Source: a virus. From it: a stretch of 38,981 bases of DNA. Under the pieces are notes generated by a model, which saw only the letters and a list, made by a program, of their open reading frames with translations, made no database searches and was not told the DNA's origin. The position numbers and the translations under genes are program-made. The stretch is from positions 1-38,981 of the IMG/VR virus record IMGVR_UViG_3300042508_000227; one strand, given 5' to 3'. Shown here one piece after another: positions 23,749 through 31,023 of this stretch. Numbering within the stretch: position 1 is the stretch's first letter; the number at the start of each line of letters is the position of its first letter.

Positions 23749-24840
23749 TCACGAATCGGCAGTACCACAGATGATGCCAGCGCACTCCGGACGGAGGATG
23801 CCATGGCCCATCGCGTACTTGGCGACCATCAGGTTACCCTGAAGGCGGATGTCGTAGTCCGACTCCATCGCCAGATCCATGAGCTTCACCGTGCCGATGG
23901 CCTGCTTCTGGAAGCAAGTGCCCACGACGCGGGTGAAGTTAGCGGTGTAGGTGTTGTTGGAACCAGCGTTCGCCGTCAGGCTCTGACCAAACACAGCCGC
24001 AGCGTTGTTGCTGCGAATCAGCTTGAAGCCAGCGATCTCCGGCAGCTCGGCCATCATGTACGAGCCCGAGGTGGTGCCGAAGTCGCGGTTCAGCAGGGTG
24101 CGGCCATCCGCGCTGTTCACCAGACGGTAGTACGTGGTCGGGGTCACGACGCAGTAACGATCCTCACTGGGAACGTTCTTCACATCGAAAGCCGCGGCCA
24201 TGTCATACAGCTGACCCACGAACTCGTCCGTGGCAGCAACAGCCACGTTACCAGCGCCGCCGTTATAAACAGCGTTGGTGAGCAGGGTGCCAGCTCCGGT
24301 GCCACTCAGGTTCTCAGCCCGAGCAGTGGGAGCGGATCCGCTGAAGGTAGCCGCAGCCAGCACCGAGAGACCCAGGAGGTTACGGTCGAACTGCTTCGCC
24401 AGGGCTCGACCGAGCTCCTGCGAATAGATCGAACGCACATCATAGTGGTTCTTCGCCTCATCGAGCTTGTCGATGAAGGTGGTGGCCAGCAGCAGGTCAT
24501 CCACGTTGATGACCTTCTCAGCGTGCTTGAAAGCCGTGGTGTAGTTCTTCGGCCAGTCCGTACCAGCGCCGTCGTTATCGTGACCCTGTTCGGTCAGGAT
24601 GTCCGTACCGGGCTTGTGGTACTGAGCAGAAGCGATACCGGTCACGGGGAACTGAGCCGACTTGCCACTGGTAATCGTGCGGACCAGGTGCAGGGGCTTC
24701 ATCACAGTCGCGGTCTCGAAGGTCTGAAGGACCTCGCCCGCGAACACCTTCAGGAACAGCGCGTTCTGCGTATCGAACGTGCCGCTCCACGAGCCGGAGC
24801 CATTGCTCTGGCCCATAAAGCTAATACCGGAAACAGCCAT
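23749..24840 (-). CDS. Major capsid protein (T7 gp10-like)
   Basis: 363 aa, within the size of gp10A (345). Segments LFLKVFAGEVLQTFETATVM, HLVRTITSGKSAQFPVTGIA and FKHAEKVINVDDLLLATTFI are typical of the T7-like HK97-fold capsid family. The G+C content and codon use are the most regular of the phage genes, consistent with high expression; this also creates a long antisense open frame that is not a gene. AAGGAACG lies upstream of the ATG. A terminator follows. Confidence 0.95.
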   Translation of the reverse strand: MAVSGISFMGQSNGSGSWSGTFDTQNALFLKVFAGEVLQTFETATVMKPLHLVRTITSGKSAQFPVTGIASAQYHKPGTDILTEQGHDNDGAGTDWPKNYTTAFKHAEKVINVDDLLLATTFIDKLDEAKNHYDVRSIYSQELGRALAKQFDRNLLGLSVLAAATFSGSAPTARAENLSGTGAGTLLTNAVYNGGAGNVAVAATDEFVGQLYDMAAAFDVKNVPSEDRYCVVTPTTYYRLVNSADGRTLLNRDFGTTSGSYMMAELPEIAGFKLIRSNNAAAVFGQSLTANAGSNNTYTANFTRVVGTCFQKQAIGTVKLMDLAMESDYDIRLQGNLMVAKYAMGHGILRPECAGIICGTADS

Positions 24841-24898
24841 TGTTGGCGTTCCTTTCTATGGAGAAAATTGCTTGTGTGTAGGAAACGGTTGGATCGGC
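24841..24898 (-). promoter_or_regulatory. Leader before capsid gene: RBS and possible phage promoter
   Basis: The 58-nt gap upstream of the capsid gene holds AAGGA as ribosome binding site. The minus strand also reads CCATAGAAAGG (24851-24861), which faintly resembles the initiation core of T7-family promoters (compare ATAGGAAAGG in the RNA polymerase leader). T7 has its strongest promoter here. The promoter part is speculative. Confidence 0.3.
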
Positions 24899-25228
24899 TC
24901 AGTCCTGCCTACTGCTGGATCTTCCCGCCGCGGCGGAATCCGGAGGCTGTTGAAGAGCTTGGATCTGTGAAGGGTCTTTGGAACTCTCCCCCTCAGGGGA
25001 GACATAGCCAGCATACCAACCCTCGGGTAGGCTGACTGAATTCTTGGAAAGCTCCCATTCGGAGCCGTTCCAGAAATAGACATGGCCCCGGACATCGGGG
25101 CCAAGTCTTACTAGATCATGGTCGGCCGGGTGGACGAAGACCACTTTTGTGCCACCGCACCCGGTCAGCAAAGCGCTGATAAGTATCACCAGGTAGTTTC
25201 GGTGCATCCTTCGCGCTCGAAGGTTCAT
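24899..25228 (-). CDS. Small lipoprotein, o-spanin candidate
   Basis: 109 aa. An N-terminal basic stretch and hydrophobic helix end in a lipobox, LISALLTGCGG (Cys about residue 19), so the protein should be lipid-modified and exported. The mature part is about 90 aa (HVYFWNGSEWELSKN) and polar. The start ATG 25228 has GGAG 8 nt upstream; ATG 25207 is possible but has poor spacing. It lies out of frame over the end of the 61-aa gene, as Rz1 does in Rz. Function as outer-membrane spanin subunit is inferred from lipobox and context; it is longer than most Rz1 proteins and not Pro-rich throughout. Confidence 0.6.
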   Translation of the reverse strand: MNLRARRMHRNYLVILISALLTGCGGTKVVFVHPADHDLVRLGPDVRGHVYFWNGSEWELSKNSVSLPEGWYAGYVSPEGESSKDPSQIQALQQPPDSAAAGRSSSRQD

Positions 25229-25301
25229 TGGCTTGTCTCCAGACCAGACCGACCATTTCTCGGATGATTGCCGTAAGGGCGGCTGTGATTGCCGTCCACA
25301 T
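25116..25301 (-). CDS. Short protein of the putative lysis cluster (61 aa)
   Basis: 61 aa beginning MWTAITAALTAIIREMVGLV, an amphipathic to hydrophobic helix, followed by a polar Lys/Pro-containing part. It overlaps the lipoprotein gene in another frame by 113 nt and follows the holin-like gene by 4 nt. The nested layout recalls Rz/Rz1, but the protein is short for an inner-membrane spanin. No family recognised. Confidence 0.5.
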   Translation of the reverse strand: MWTAITAALTAIIREMVGLVWRQANEPSSAKDAPKLPGDTYQRFADRVRWHKSGLRPPGRP

Positions 25302-25305
25302 ACGA

Positions 25306-25518
25306 TCAACCCTGCTTCTTGATGCTCATGCGTGCCCCGGTATAGCCCAGGGAAACCAGAGCAACGGTAATAGTGCCAAGGACCTGGGCCCAGATTCCCT
25401 CATTGGGAACCAGACCGGAAGCCTGAACAGCGCCAACGGCAATAGCCGCAAGGCTCATCCAGAACTCAGTGGTCTTGTAACCAGGCTTATTCACGACACT
25501 GTTTTCCGTGTTGTCCAT
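25306..25518 (-). CDS. Holin-like protein with two transmembrane segments
   Basis: 70 aa with two hydrophobic segments (about residues 19-35, FWMSLAAIAVGAVQASG, and 45-60, VLGTITVALVSLGYTGA) and a basic C-terminus. NKPGYKTTEFWMSL is typical of small phage holin-family proteins. GAGG is 7 nt before the start. It lies between scaffold and capsid genes, an unusual place for lysis genes in T7 relatives, beside a lipoprotein and another small protein. Confidence 0.65.
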   Translation of the reverse strand: MDNTENSVVNKPGYKTTEFWMSLAAIAVGAVQASGLVPNEGIWAQVLGTITVALVSLGYTGARMSIKKQG

Positions 25519-25527
25519 AGAGTCACC

Positions 25528-26256
25528 TCAAAGAACGTTGGAATTTGCGAGCTTCTTCTCGACCTCGGCCCGATATGCCGGATCGACCTTGTACTTGGGA
25601 TCGCTCATAGCAGCGACAACTTCAGCCACGCTCTTGAACGCCCCAGAGGCAGTCTTACCAGTTCCCTGCATCAGCTTGGGCTCTGATCGACCGGCGGCGG
25701 CATATCGTGCCTGGAGACCCTTGACCGCGAACATGATCTGATTCATGTCGCCGGTTTCGACTGCGTGGTTATAGGCTGAGACTTCTTCCTTGGACAGATT
25801 CTGGCCCGCCCACTGAACCAGCGACTGATAGTTCTCAGCTCCGCCCACCGCCGAATACACCTGCTGCTCTTCAGCAGCCATGACGGCCTTCTGGCCAGCA
25901 ATGAACTGGTCAACGACAGTCTTTGGATAGCCCATCTTCGAGAGCTCCTTATAGGAGTCCTCGCTGAGAGTACCCTTGCTGAAGAACTCCTGAGAGAACT
26001 TACTCAGCTTCTCAGTAGCAGCAGCCTCGTCAGGCGTGGTCTGAGCTTCGGGTGCTGGCTTGTTCTCAGCGGTGGCAGTCCGATAGGCCTCAACCAATTC
26101 CTGAGGACTCTTGAAGTTCTCGGGGAGCCACTCAGGACGGTCCTGATTCTCCTGCTGGGGAGCATCAGGAGCCTTGGCCTGAATATCACCTTCGGGAACG
26201 GTCTGGCCAGGAGCCAGCGGCCCAGTCTCTTCGGTCTTGACTACGACTTGATCCAT
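25528..26256 (-). CDS. Capsid assembly scaffolding protein (T7 gp9-like)
   Basis: 242 aa, acidic and Gln/Glu/Ala-rich, low in aromatic residues, as in gp9. RPEWLPENFKSPQELVEAYR is the hallmark N-terminal segment of T7-like scaffolds, and KVDPAYRAEVEKKLANSNVL is a typical capsid-binding C-terminus. GGAGG lies 7 nt before the start. It sits between portal and capsid genes, in order. Confidence 0.9.
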   Translation of the reverse strand: MDQVVVKTEETGPLAPGQTVPEGDIQAKAPDAPQQENQDRPEWLPENFKSPQELVEAYRTATAENKPAPEAQTTPDEAAATEKLSKFSQEFFSKGTLSEDSYKELSKMGYPKTVVDQFIAGQKAVMAAEEQQVYSAVGGAENYQSLVQWAGQNLSKEEVSAYNHAVETGDMNQIMFAVKGLQARYAAAGRSEPKLMQGTGKTASGAFKSVAEVVAAMSDPKYKVDPAYRAEVEKKLANSNVL

Positions 26257-26259
26257 GAT

Positions 26260-27834
26260 TTAGCCTCCTTGCGGTGCTGGCATGTTACCAGAAGCCATGA
26301 ACTGCGTTGGGTCGATGTTTCCACTTTCAACCAAACGCCCGGCCTGGTTTACCATGTTCGGCCCAAGCCGGTTGAGGATGGCCGCCTGTTGGGATTGCTG
26401 GGACTCCATGGCCATGGTTTCACTATCCTTGATAAGACCATCGGGATTGATTCCAAGAGCAGCGGCCCGCCGATTCAGATACTCTGGAACATTGATGAAC
26501 CGCATCAAAACATCGGGTCCAAGAGTCTGTTGAATTCCAATCAGGAATGCGTCAAGCTTCTGAAGATCCTGGCCGCGACCGAGGGCATCCACACCAGTAA
26601 TAACGACCGGCTTGATGAATTCCTCGGGAACCTTTGGCAGCTTCTTCTTCCGCTGCATCACCGACATCAGCCGATTGACCAGCGGGATCTGGAACTCCTG
26701 GCTCAGAACGGAGTAAATTCCGCCAAGCTGGCGCTCTACCGCCGCGGTCGTGAGGCGGACCTCCTCGGCGGTAACACGCTCAGCATTGCGAATCGTACTC
26801 TCCGCGAGCAGGAATGCGTAATTGAGACGTTCACGAATGGAACCGATCGTCTGAAACGCAATGCTGAAGTCCGCCTGCTTTTGAATCTGTAGTACCGTAA
26901 CATCGGAAGCCATTCCTTCTCGGATTGCTCCGTTAGGGCTCTTTGCGAGAACATCGGCCTCAGTCATTCCATTAGGATTGACCAAGAACAGGACCTTGGC
27001 TGCCGCGGCGGAACCCTCAACAATCGCCTGGGTCAATGCCTCCAGGCTCTTCAGATCACCGAGGTATTCCTCAACATACCCACGGCCATAGCTTTCACCA
27101 TCCACTCGGTTCATTCGCAGAGCAAACCAGGGAAGGCTGTCTCCACTGTAGCTTCCCATGGAGCTCTCAATGACCTTTCCCTTGATCTCCTGCCAAACAT
27201 CCCACCTACCGTCTTCGCAGTGGCAGATGGCTGTATACAGGTCGCAAGTGTCATCGAGGCTGTAAGAGGGGCCGCTCTCGGCAGCAACAATGGCAAGAGC
27301 ATCCGGTGGGAGCATTGCTGGAGCGACGGTTTCCTTGACCACAATCTTCTGGATCTTGCCCATCGGATCGCGCTTGATCACATACTGATCCAGATGGAAC
27401 ACCCGAAGGCCTTCCTCGGCCATGTAAATAAGGATGTTCCCGCCAACAATCAGATGCTTCAGTGCCTCAAATAGAGCAGGCCGGATGGCCATTGTCTCAA
27501 TTTCCTGCATAACAGACCGCTCGATCGAGGACAGAGTTCGATCAATGTTGGTCCGATATTCAGTAGCGCCGAGAGTTCTAACGGCTTCCTCATCCAAAAC
27601 CAGACGGAAGAATGGCTGGTTCGGGGGGAGGAGAGACATCAAAAGACTGGCCGCCAGGTGGTTCACGCCACGAGCACCCAGCCCCTGAAATGGGGTTGGA
27701 TAGATGGTGACGTGAGAGTGGCCCTCGGGCGGAATGAGGGTAGGCAGGGTCAGGGAAGAGCAGTCCCGAGCTCGCCTAAGGAACGGGTCTCGATCAGATT
27801 CCAGACTGGAGTACAGGGACTGTGCTGATTGCAT
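26260..27834 (-). CDS. Portal protein / head-tail connector (T7 gp8-like)
   Basis: 524 aa, matching T7 gp8 (536). LTLPTLIPPEGHSHVTIYP, FQGLGARGVNHLAASLLMSL and PPNQPFFRLVLDEE are typical of this family, as is RNAERVTAEEVRLTTAAVERQ. It forms the dodecameric ring through which DNA enters and leaves. The ATG at 27834 is chosen because GAGG lies 6 nt upstream; a TTG at 27846 is the alternative. Confidence 0.95.
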   Translation of the reverse strand: MQSAQSLYSSLESDRDPFLRRARDCSSLTLPTLIPPEGHSHVTIYPTPFQGLGARGVNHLAASLLMSLLPPNQPFFRLVLDEEAVRTLGATEYRTNIDRTLSSIERSVMQEIETMAIRPALFEALKHLIVGGNILIYMAEEGLRVFHLDQYVIKRDPMGKIQKIVVKETVAPAMLPPDALAIVAAESGPSYSLDDTCDLYTAICHCEDGRWDVWQEIKGKVIESSMGSYSGDSLPWFALRMNRVDGESYGRGYVEEYLGDLKSLEALTQAIVEGSAAAAKVLFLVNPNGMTEADVLAKSPNGAIREGMASDVTVLQIQKQADFSIAFQTIGSIRERLNYAFLLAESTIRNAERVTAEEVRLTTAAVERQLGGIYSVLSQEFQIPLVNRLMSVMQRKKKLPKVPEEFIKPVVITGVDALGRGQDLQKLDAFLIGIQQTLGPDVLMRFINVPEYLNRRAAALGINPDGLIKDSETMAMESQQSQQAAILNRLGPNMVNQAGRLVESGNIDPTQFMASGNMPAPQGG

Positions 27835-27842
27835 GTTATTCC

Positions 27843-28073
27843 TCAATAGCCAATGCCAGCCCCAGCGCCAGCAAGACCGCCAAGGGGAATGGTCAGAGAA
27901 GACTTACCAGTGCGGGTGCGGGACGCGACCTCCATAGCACTGGCCGCCTGAGACGTGGTAGACGTTGGCACAGCCTGCTTTGCAATCGCCGTGGGCATGG
28001 GAGCCGGAGGAGGAGGCGGCGGGGGCGGAGCCGGGGGAGGCGGGGGAGGAGCGCTGGGCTTGCTAAAGCACAT
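27843..28073 (-). CDS. Proline-rich small protein upstream of the portal (76 aa)
   Basis: MCFSKPSA is followed by a long Pro/Ala run (residues about 9-27) and ends TGKSSLTIPLGGLAGAGAG. Short proteins with this plan (MC-x, poly-Pro, then a '(G/T)(R/K)SSL-IPL' motif) are common directly upstream of portal genes in T7-like phages. Function unknown; likely virion or assembly associated. Confidence 0.7.
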   Translation of the reverse strand: MCFSKPSAPPPPPPAPPPPPPPPAPMPTAIAKQAVPTSTTSQAASAMEVASRTRTGKSSLTIPLGGLAGAGAGIGY

Positions 28074-28266
28074 TGTTGAACCTGCTTTCTGTTTGGCGCT
28101 TGAGCACCTTCTTTAGGAAATCCACAACGGCTCGCTGGCCTGCGTAAAACCAGATGTGGCGATCATTCTCTTCAAGGTGGGGACACCGAGCTGGAAATCG
28201 CTGGTCCAAGTCCTTGACGAGCTCTTCTGAAACTGGCGGGATCGGTCGAAAATCGGGACGTTCCAT
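28063..28266 (-). CDS. Conserved small phage protein (67 aa)
   Basis: MERPDFRPIPPVSEELVKDL, CPHLEENDRHIWFYAGQRAVVDFLKKV: a pattern seen in many aquatic T7-like phages, with unknown function. It overlaps the Pro-rich gene by 11 nt. The start is preceded by GAGGTGACTTT, almost the same leader as the holin-like gene (GAGGTGACTCT). Confidence 0.7.
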   Translation of the reverse strand: MERPDFRPIPPVSEELVKDLDQRFPARCPHLEENDRHIWFYAGQRAVVDFLKKVLKRQTESRFNNVL

Positions 28267-28270
28267 AAAG

Positions 28271-28513
28271 TCACCTCGAAAATAGCTGAGATTGGATGGC
28301 GTGCTTGATCAGATGGTTGGTATCCATATCAAGAACCTTGGCCATTTTGGCAATGGCAGCCAGGCCAATGCTCTTGGCCTGAACTTCTGTAAGGCTTTCC
28401 CCAGTCTGTTCATTGAACATGCGGGCCACATCCGCCCAGGGCCTAAGAGTCCTGCGTGGAATCCCGCTTTCAATATACCTGCTAGAGGGGCGGTGCCCCT
28501 TCTTGCTCTCCAT
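28271..28513 (-). CDS. Small HTH-like protein (80 aa)
   Basis: Basic N-terminus, then helical RPWADVARMFNEQTGESLTEVQAKSIGLAAIAKMAKVL. The spacing resembles a sigma region 4-like HTH of the kind seen in small phage transcription proteins, but the match is loose. The start is 1 nt inside the upstream stop (TGATG). Possible DNA binding, unproven. A second such protein lies at 33413-33619. Confidence 0.55.
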   Translation of the reverse strand: MESKKGHRPSSRYIESGIPRRTLRPWADVARMFNEQTGESLTEVQAKSIGLAAIAKMAKVLDMDTNHLIKHAIQSQLFSR

Positions 28514-28908
28514 CAGAACACCTCAACATTCATCAGCCAAGCAGGCATGTCATTCAGTTCTGCGGGAAGCTGGCCAAGGCTGATCATATGCTCGGTATGC
28601 ATAATGGCAGCAATATTCCAGCGGGCTGCTGCAAGGTGGTCTTCATCCCGCATGCCCATGAGGTACTTATTCATGTGCCTAAGGGCAGAATCATAGTACC
28701 GAGACAGCGGCTGACCCTTCTCCCAGTTGCGGTCTCCGTACTTGACGGCCCCGTTCTCCAGGTGTCGAGCGTCTCGCTGGAGGACAAATGGGCTCATCAG
28801 ATCGAAGCGGCCCTTTCCTTCTCTGGTGTCGCGCTGGCTTCCAGTGTCGAAAGCTTCTCGCTTGCCTGAGTCTTTGACGGATGCGAAGTAGGTGTCGGGG
28901 GTGTCCAT
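28513..28908 (-). CDS. dATP/dGTP diphosphohydrolase-like protein (DUF5664 type)
   Basis: 131 aa. FDTGSQRDTREGKGRFDLMSP, HLENGAVKYGDRNWEKGQPL and EDHLAAARWNIAAIMHTEHM match the phage MazG-related dATP/dGTP diphosphohydrolase family. These all-alpha NTP pyrophosphohydrolases act on deoxynucleotides; the N-x-E/D-D-x-L-A style acids (E/D in EDHLAAARWN) are the likely metal ligands. GAGG lies before the ATG at 28908, and the first 112 nt overlap the exonuclease gene's C-terminal tail in another frame. Probable role: adjusting the dNTP pool for phage DNA synthesis. Confidence 0.8.
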   Translation of the reverse strand: MDTPDTYFASVKDSGKREAFDTGSQRDTREGKGRFDLMSPFVLQRDARHLENGAVKYGDRNWEKGQPLSRYYDSALRHMNKYLMGMRDEDHLAAARWNIAAIMHTEHMISLGQLPAELNDMPAWLMNVEVF

Positions 28909-29639
28909 AGCTTTACCTCGGCTGTCTTGAGATCGTATTCACCGTGACGCAGGATTCTAGAAACGCGGGCCTGAACGAGCGCGTCTTTCTCGGTCAGTCC
29001 TGCTTTGACGAAGGCAGCCACGACGGCTCCCCACGAGCAGTCGTCGTTGAGAATGTTATCGGCCTTCACCGGACCAACTCCAGGACATCCCTTGTAGTTG
29101 TCCGTGGGGTCTCCGATGAGGGTCTGATACAGATGATGCCTGTTGGCTGAGTCCTCGGAGATTTCCGTGAAGACTCCCATGCGGGGATTGTAGTGAAACC
29201 CTGGGATGGTCTTGAAATCTTTGTCCTCAGAAACCATCACATATCGGTGCTTCGGCTTGGGCGTGGTGCCGATGATGCCAATCACATCATCTGCCTCGAG
29301 TGTCGGGAAGGTCTGCGTTCGGTACGTCTGCTCGGCGTAGAGACGAACAGGAGCGTATGCGACTGGCTTTCTGGTGGTAAGCCGATTGGCCTTGTACTCC
29401 TGGAGGATCCGGATCCGAAAGTTATTTGGGGAGCTGAAGCAAAGGGTGAAGTCTTTGGTTCCAACCTTCTCGAGGATGTCGGCCAGAGAGACATCGAACA
29501 TCTGCTTGGCTTCCTGCATATCCGAATGCAGAGTCCACATGTCATTGCCCCAGTCGATGGGCTTCTCAACAGCGGAGACAGTTTGGTAGAGCAGGATGTC
29601 CGCGTCGATCAGGGCGTGCAGTTGCTTCTTCTTGGCCAT
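28797..29639 (-). CDS. 5'-3' exonuclease (T7 gp6-like, FEN/PIN fold)
   Basis: 280 aa, near T7 gp6 (300). Visible metal-binding acids: LIDADILLY (D12/D14), LEADDVIG (E115-D118), VSEDKD (D139/D141), IGDPTDN (D177, D180). The H3TH-like turn follows (CPGVGPVKADNIL, about 185-197). The C-terminal about 35 residues are low-complexity and overlap the next gene. It degrades host DNA and removes RNA primers. It starts 1 nt inside the upstream stop (TAATG). Confidence 0.93.
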   Translation of the reverse strand: MAKKKQLHALIDADILLYQTVSAVEKPIDWGNDMWTLHSDMQEAKQMFDVSLADILEKVGTKDFTLCFSSPNNFRIRILQEYKANRLTTRKPVAYAPVRLYAEQTYRTQTFPTLEADDVIGIIGTTPKPKHRYVMVSEDKDFKTIPGFHYNPRMGVFTEISEDSANRHHLYQTLIGDPTDNYKGCPGVGPVKADNILNDDCSWGAVVAAFVKAGLTEKDALVQARVSRILRHGEYDLKTAEVKLWTPPTPTSHPSKTQASEKLSTLEASATPEKERAASI

Positions 29640-30211
29640 TACAGTCCCAGCTCCTCATCAAGCTTTGCAAGACGATCCATTGGGGAATCCTTGAAGCAGT
29701 CCCAGCCACGCTTTGCCGCCTCAGCCGTTCCGTCTCCAAGTCGGTGCAGCTCGCACAAGCAGCAGTACAGCCGCCTCGCCTCGTCGCGTTGATCCTTTAG
29801 CGTTTCGATGTCCCGCTCCATCTGCTGGTTCCTCATACCGACTGGCTCGCAAGTCATGCAACAGCCCTCCAGCCCTTCCATGATCCGGGCTGCCTTCTCT
29901 CGGGCAGCGTCGCGCTCTAGTGCGATCGTGCGAACCTGCTCCTTCAGTTCCGCGATGTGGGATGCCTCCATCTCACACCTACGCCGTAGCTTCGTGATCT
30001 CCTCAGCCGCTTCTCTTGTGAGCTGTGTGCAACGGTCCCACTCATCGTGATGCACCAGCACAAACCGAACATCCTTGTCTGGGCATGCCCTCCAAACCTG
30101 ATTCAGACGCTGGGCGATGTCTTGCGAAAGACGAAGAGCGGCATCGCTGATGTCCTTCGGTGGATCAAATGTGAATCCATACGGCTCATGCTCATCGCGG
30201 TGGTCGGTCAC
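29639..30211 (-). CDS. Coiled-coil phage protein with a GWDCFKD-type module (190 aa)
   Basis: Starts at a GTG that overlaps the upstream stop (GTGA). Residues about 70-115 form a coiled coil (EEITKLRRRCEMEASHIAEL). The C-terminal portion, DQRDEARRLYCCLCELHRLG followed by AAKRGWDCFKD, repeats the plan of the 72-aa neighbour. Cys pairs (CCMTC, CCLC) could bind metal. No function recognised. The frame is open to 30292 but that part lies inside the upstream gene. Confidence 0.6.
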   Translation of the reverse strand: MTDHRDEHEPYGFTFDPPKDISDAALRLSQDIAQRLNQVWRACPDKDVRFVLVHHDEWDRCTQLTREAAEEITKLRRRCEMEASHIAELKEQVRTIALERDAAREKAARIMEGLEGCCMTCEPVGMRNQQMERDIETLKDQRDEARRLYCCLCELHRLGDGTAEAAKRGWDCFKDSPMDRLAKLDEELGL

Positions 30212-30426
30212 TTGCCGTCCTCCTTGTAGCAATCCCAGCCCCGCCTCTTTGCATAATCTTGCGGATGCTGCACCCGCAGTCCTCCATGCCATTCACAAAC
30301 CATGCGCCGTGCCTCGTCACGCTCTCCGCGCAGCCTCTTGATCTCCTCAATGCCATCCTCAATCGCCTCGTAGTCGGGCATCGGCACCGATGCCGCTCGC
30401 TCCAATCGCTTGATGATGTCGCTCAT
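30208..30426 (-). CDS. Small phage protein with a GWDCYKE module (72 aa)
   Basis: 72 aa: MSDIIKRLERAASVPMPDYE, then EEIKRLRGERDEARRMVCEW, ending AKRRGWDCYKEDGK. The second half parallels the C-terminus of the following 190-aa protein, suggesting duplication. It overlaps both neighbours by 4 nt (ATGA, GTGA). Function unknown. Confidence 0.6.
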   Translation of the reverse strand: MSDIIKRLERAASVPMPDYEAIEDGIEEIKRLRGERDEARRMVCEWHGGLRVQHPQDYAKRRGWDCYKEDGK

Positions 30427-30650
30427 TCCTCAATCCCCCCAGCAGTAACCAACATCTTAGCAGTTTCAACAAGACCAAGGCAGGAGTGAAACGCACCACA
30501 CGAACTGTAGGTCAGGTCCTGAGCGGACTTGGTCTTGGACTGGCTGCCAACAAATACGAACGCGTCGAACCGGGACGCAACAGCAGTCAGTAACTGGTCG
30601 GTTGTGTAGTGGTTGAGAGGCTCTCGGGGATTGAGTGGGTCAAATGCCAT
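30423..30650 (-). CDS. Hypothetical small phage protein (75 aa)
   Basis: Starts MAFDPLNPREPLNHYTTDQL and contains FDAFVFVGSQSKTKSAQDLTY. The ATG at 30650 overlaps the stop of the homing-endonuclease-like gene by 11 nt; the frame is open to 30695. No family recognised. ATGA overlap with the next gene supports expression. Confidence 0.6.
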   Translation of the reverse strand: MAFDPLNPREPLNHYTTDQLLTAVASRFDAFVFVGSQSKTKSAQDLTYSSCGAFHSCLGLVETAKMLVTAGGIEE

Positions 30651-31017
30651 AGTCGATTTTCTTGGCTTGGGTGAGCTCTTTGAGTAGGGCGGCACGCACT
30701 GCCGAATTCTTAGGGAGTGTCCTAAGTGTCAGCATGATATCAGCCTGGTAAGCCTTCTCCAGAAGGAAGGGCCTAATTTGTTGAATAAACTTGATGGCGT
30801 TCAGGCCGTAGATCTCCAGCCGGAATGCAGTACGTGTGTTGGGCTTGGGGCTCTTGAACTTTCTCACATTGCCAGCACCGAAGAACTTCTGAATAGCCCG
30901 TAGGTGGTGTGGATAGCAACTGGTAATGGACAGTGCTTCAGTTTCCCTTTGCATCCTAATGCACCCCTCTCCGTCAACCAGTCCTGCCGTATATGCCAGC
31001 ATTGCTGTCGGACTCAT
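30640..31017 (-). CDS. LAGLIDADG-like homing endonuclease
   Basis: 125 aa with one LAGLIDADG-type motif at the N-terminus: AYTAGLVDGEGCI (about residues 8-20; the first acid of VDGEG is the catalytic type). TEALSITSCYPHHLRAIQKF and RLEIYGLNAIKFIQQIRPFL fit the following beta-strand/helix pattern. A single motif implies it works as a dimer. It stands alone 6 nt after the DNA polymerase stop, not inside an intron. Polymerase genes are classic homing targets, so it may have inserted beside its target. Confidence 0.75.
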   Translation of the reverse strand: MSPTAMLAYTAGLVDGEGCIRMQRETEALSITSCYPHHLRAIQKFFGAGNVRKFKSPKPNTRTAFRLEIYGLNAIKFIQQIRPFLLEKAYQADIMLTLRTLPKNSAVRAALLKELTQAKKIDYGI

Positions 31018-31023
31018 GTGTAC

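Noticed and set aside
23803-25035. 410-aa plus-strand open frame across the capsid region
   Set aside because: It is the antisense of the major capsid gene; the strong codon bias of the capsid gene keeps the opposite frame open. The product is a low-information R/H/V-rich sequence with no start context.
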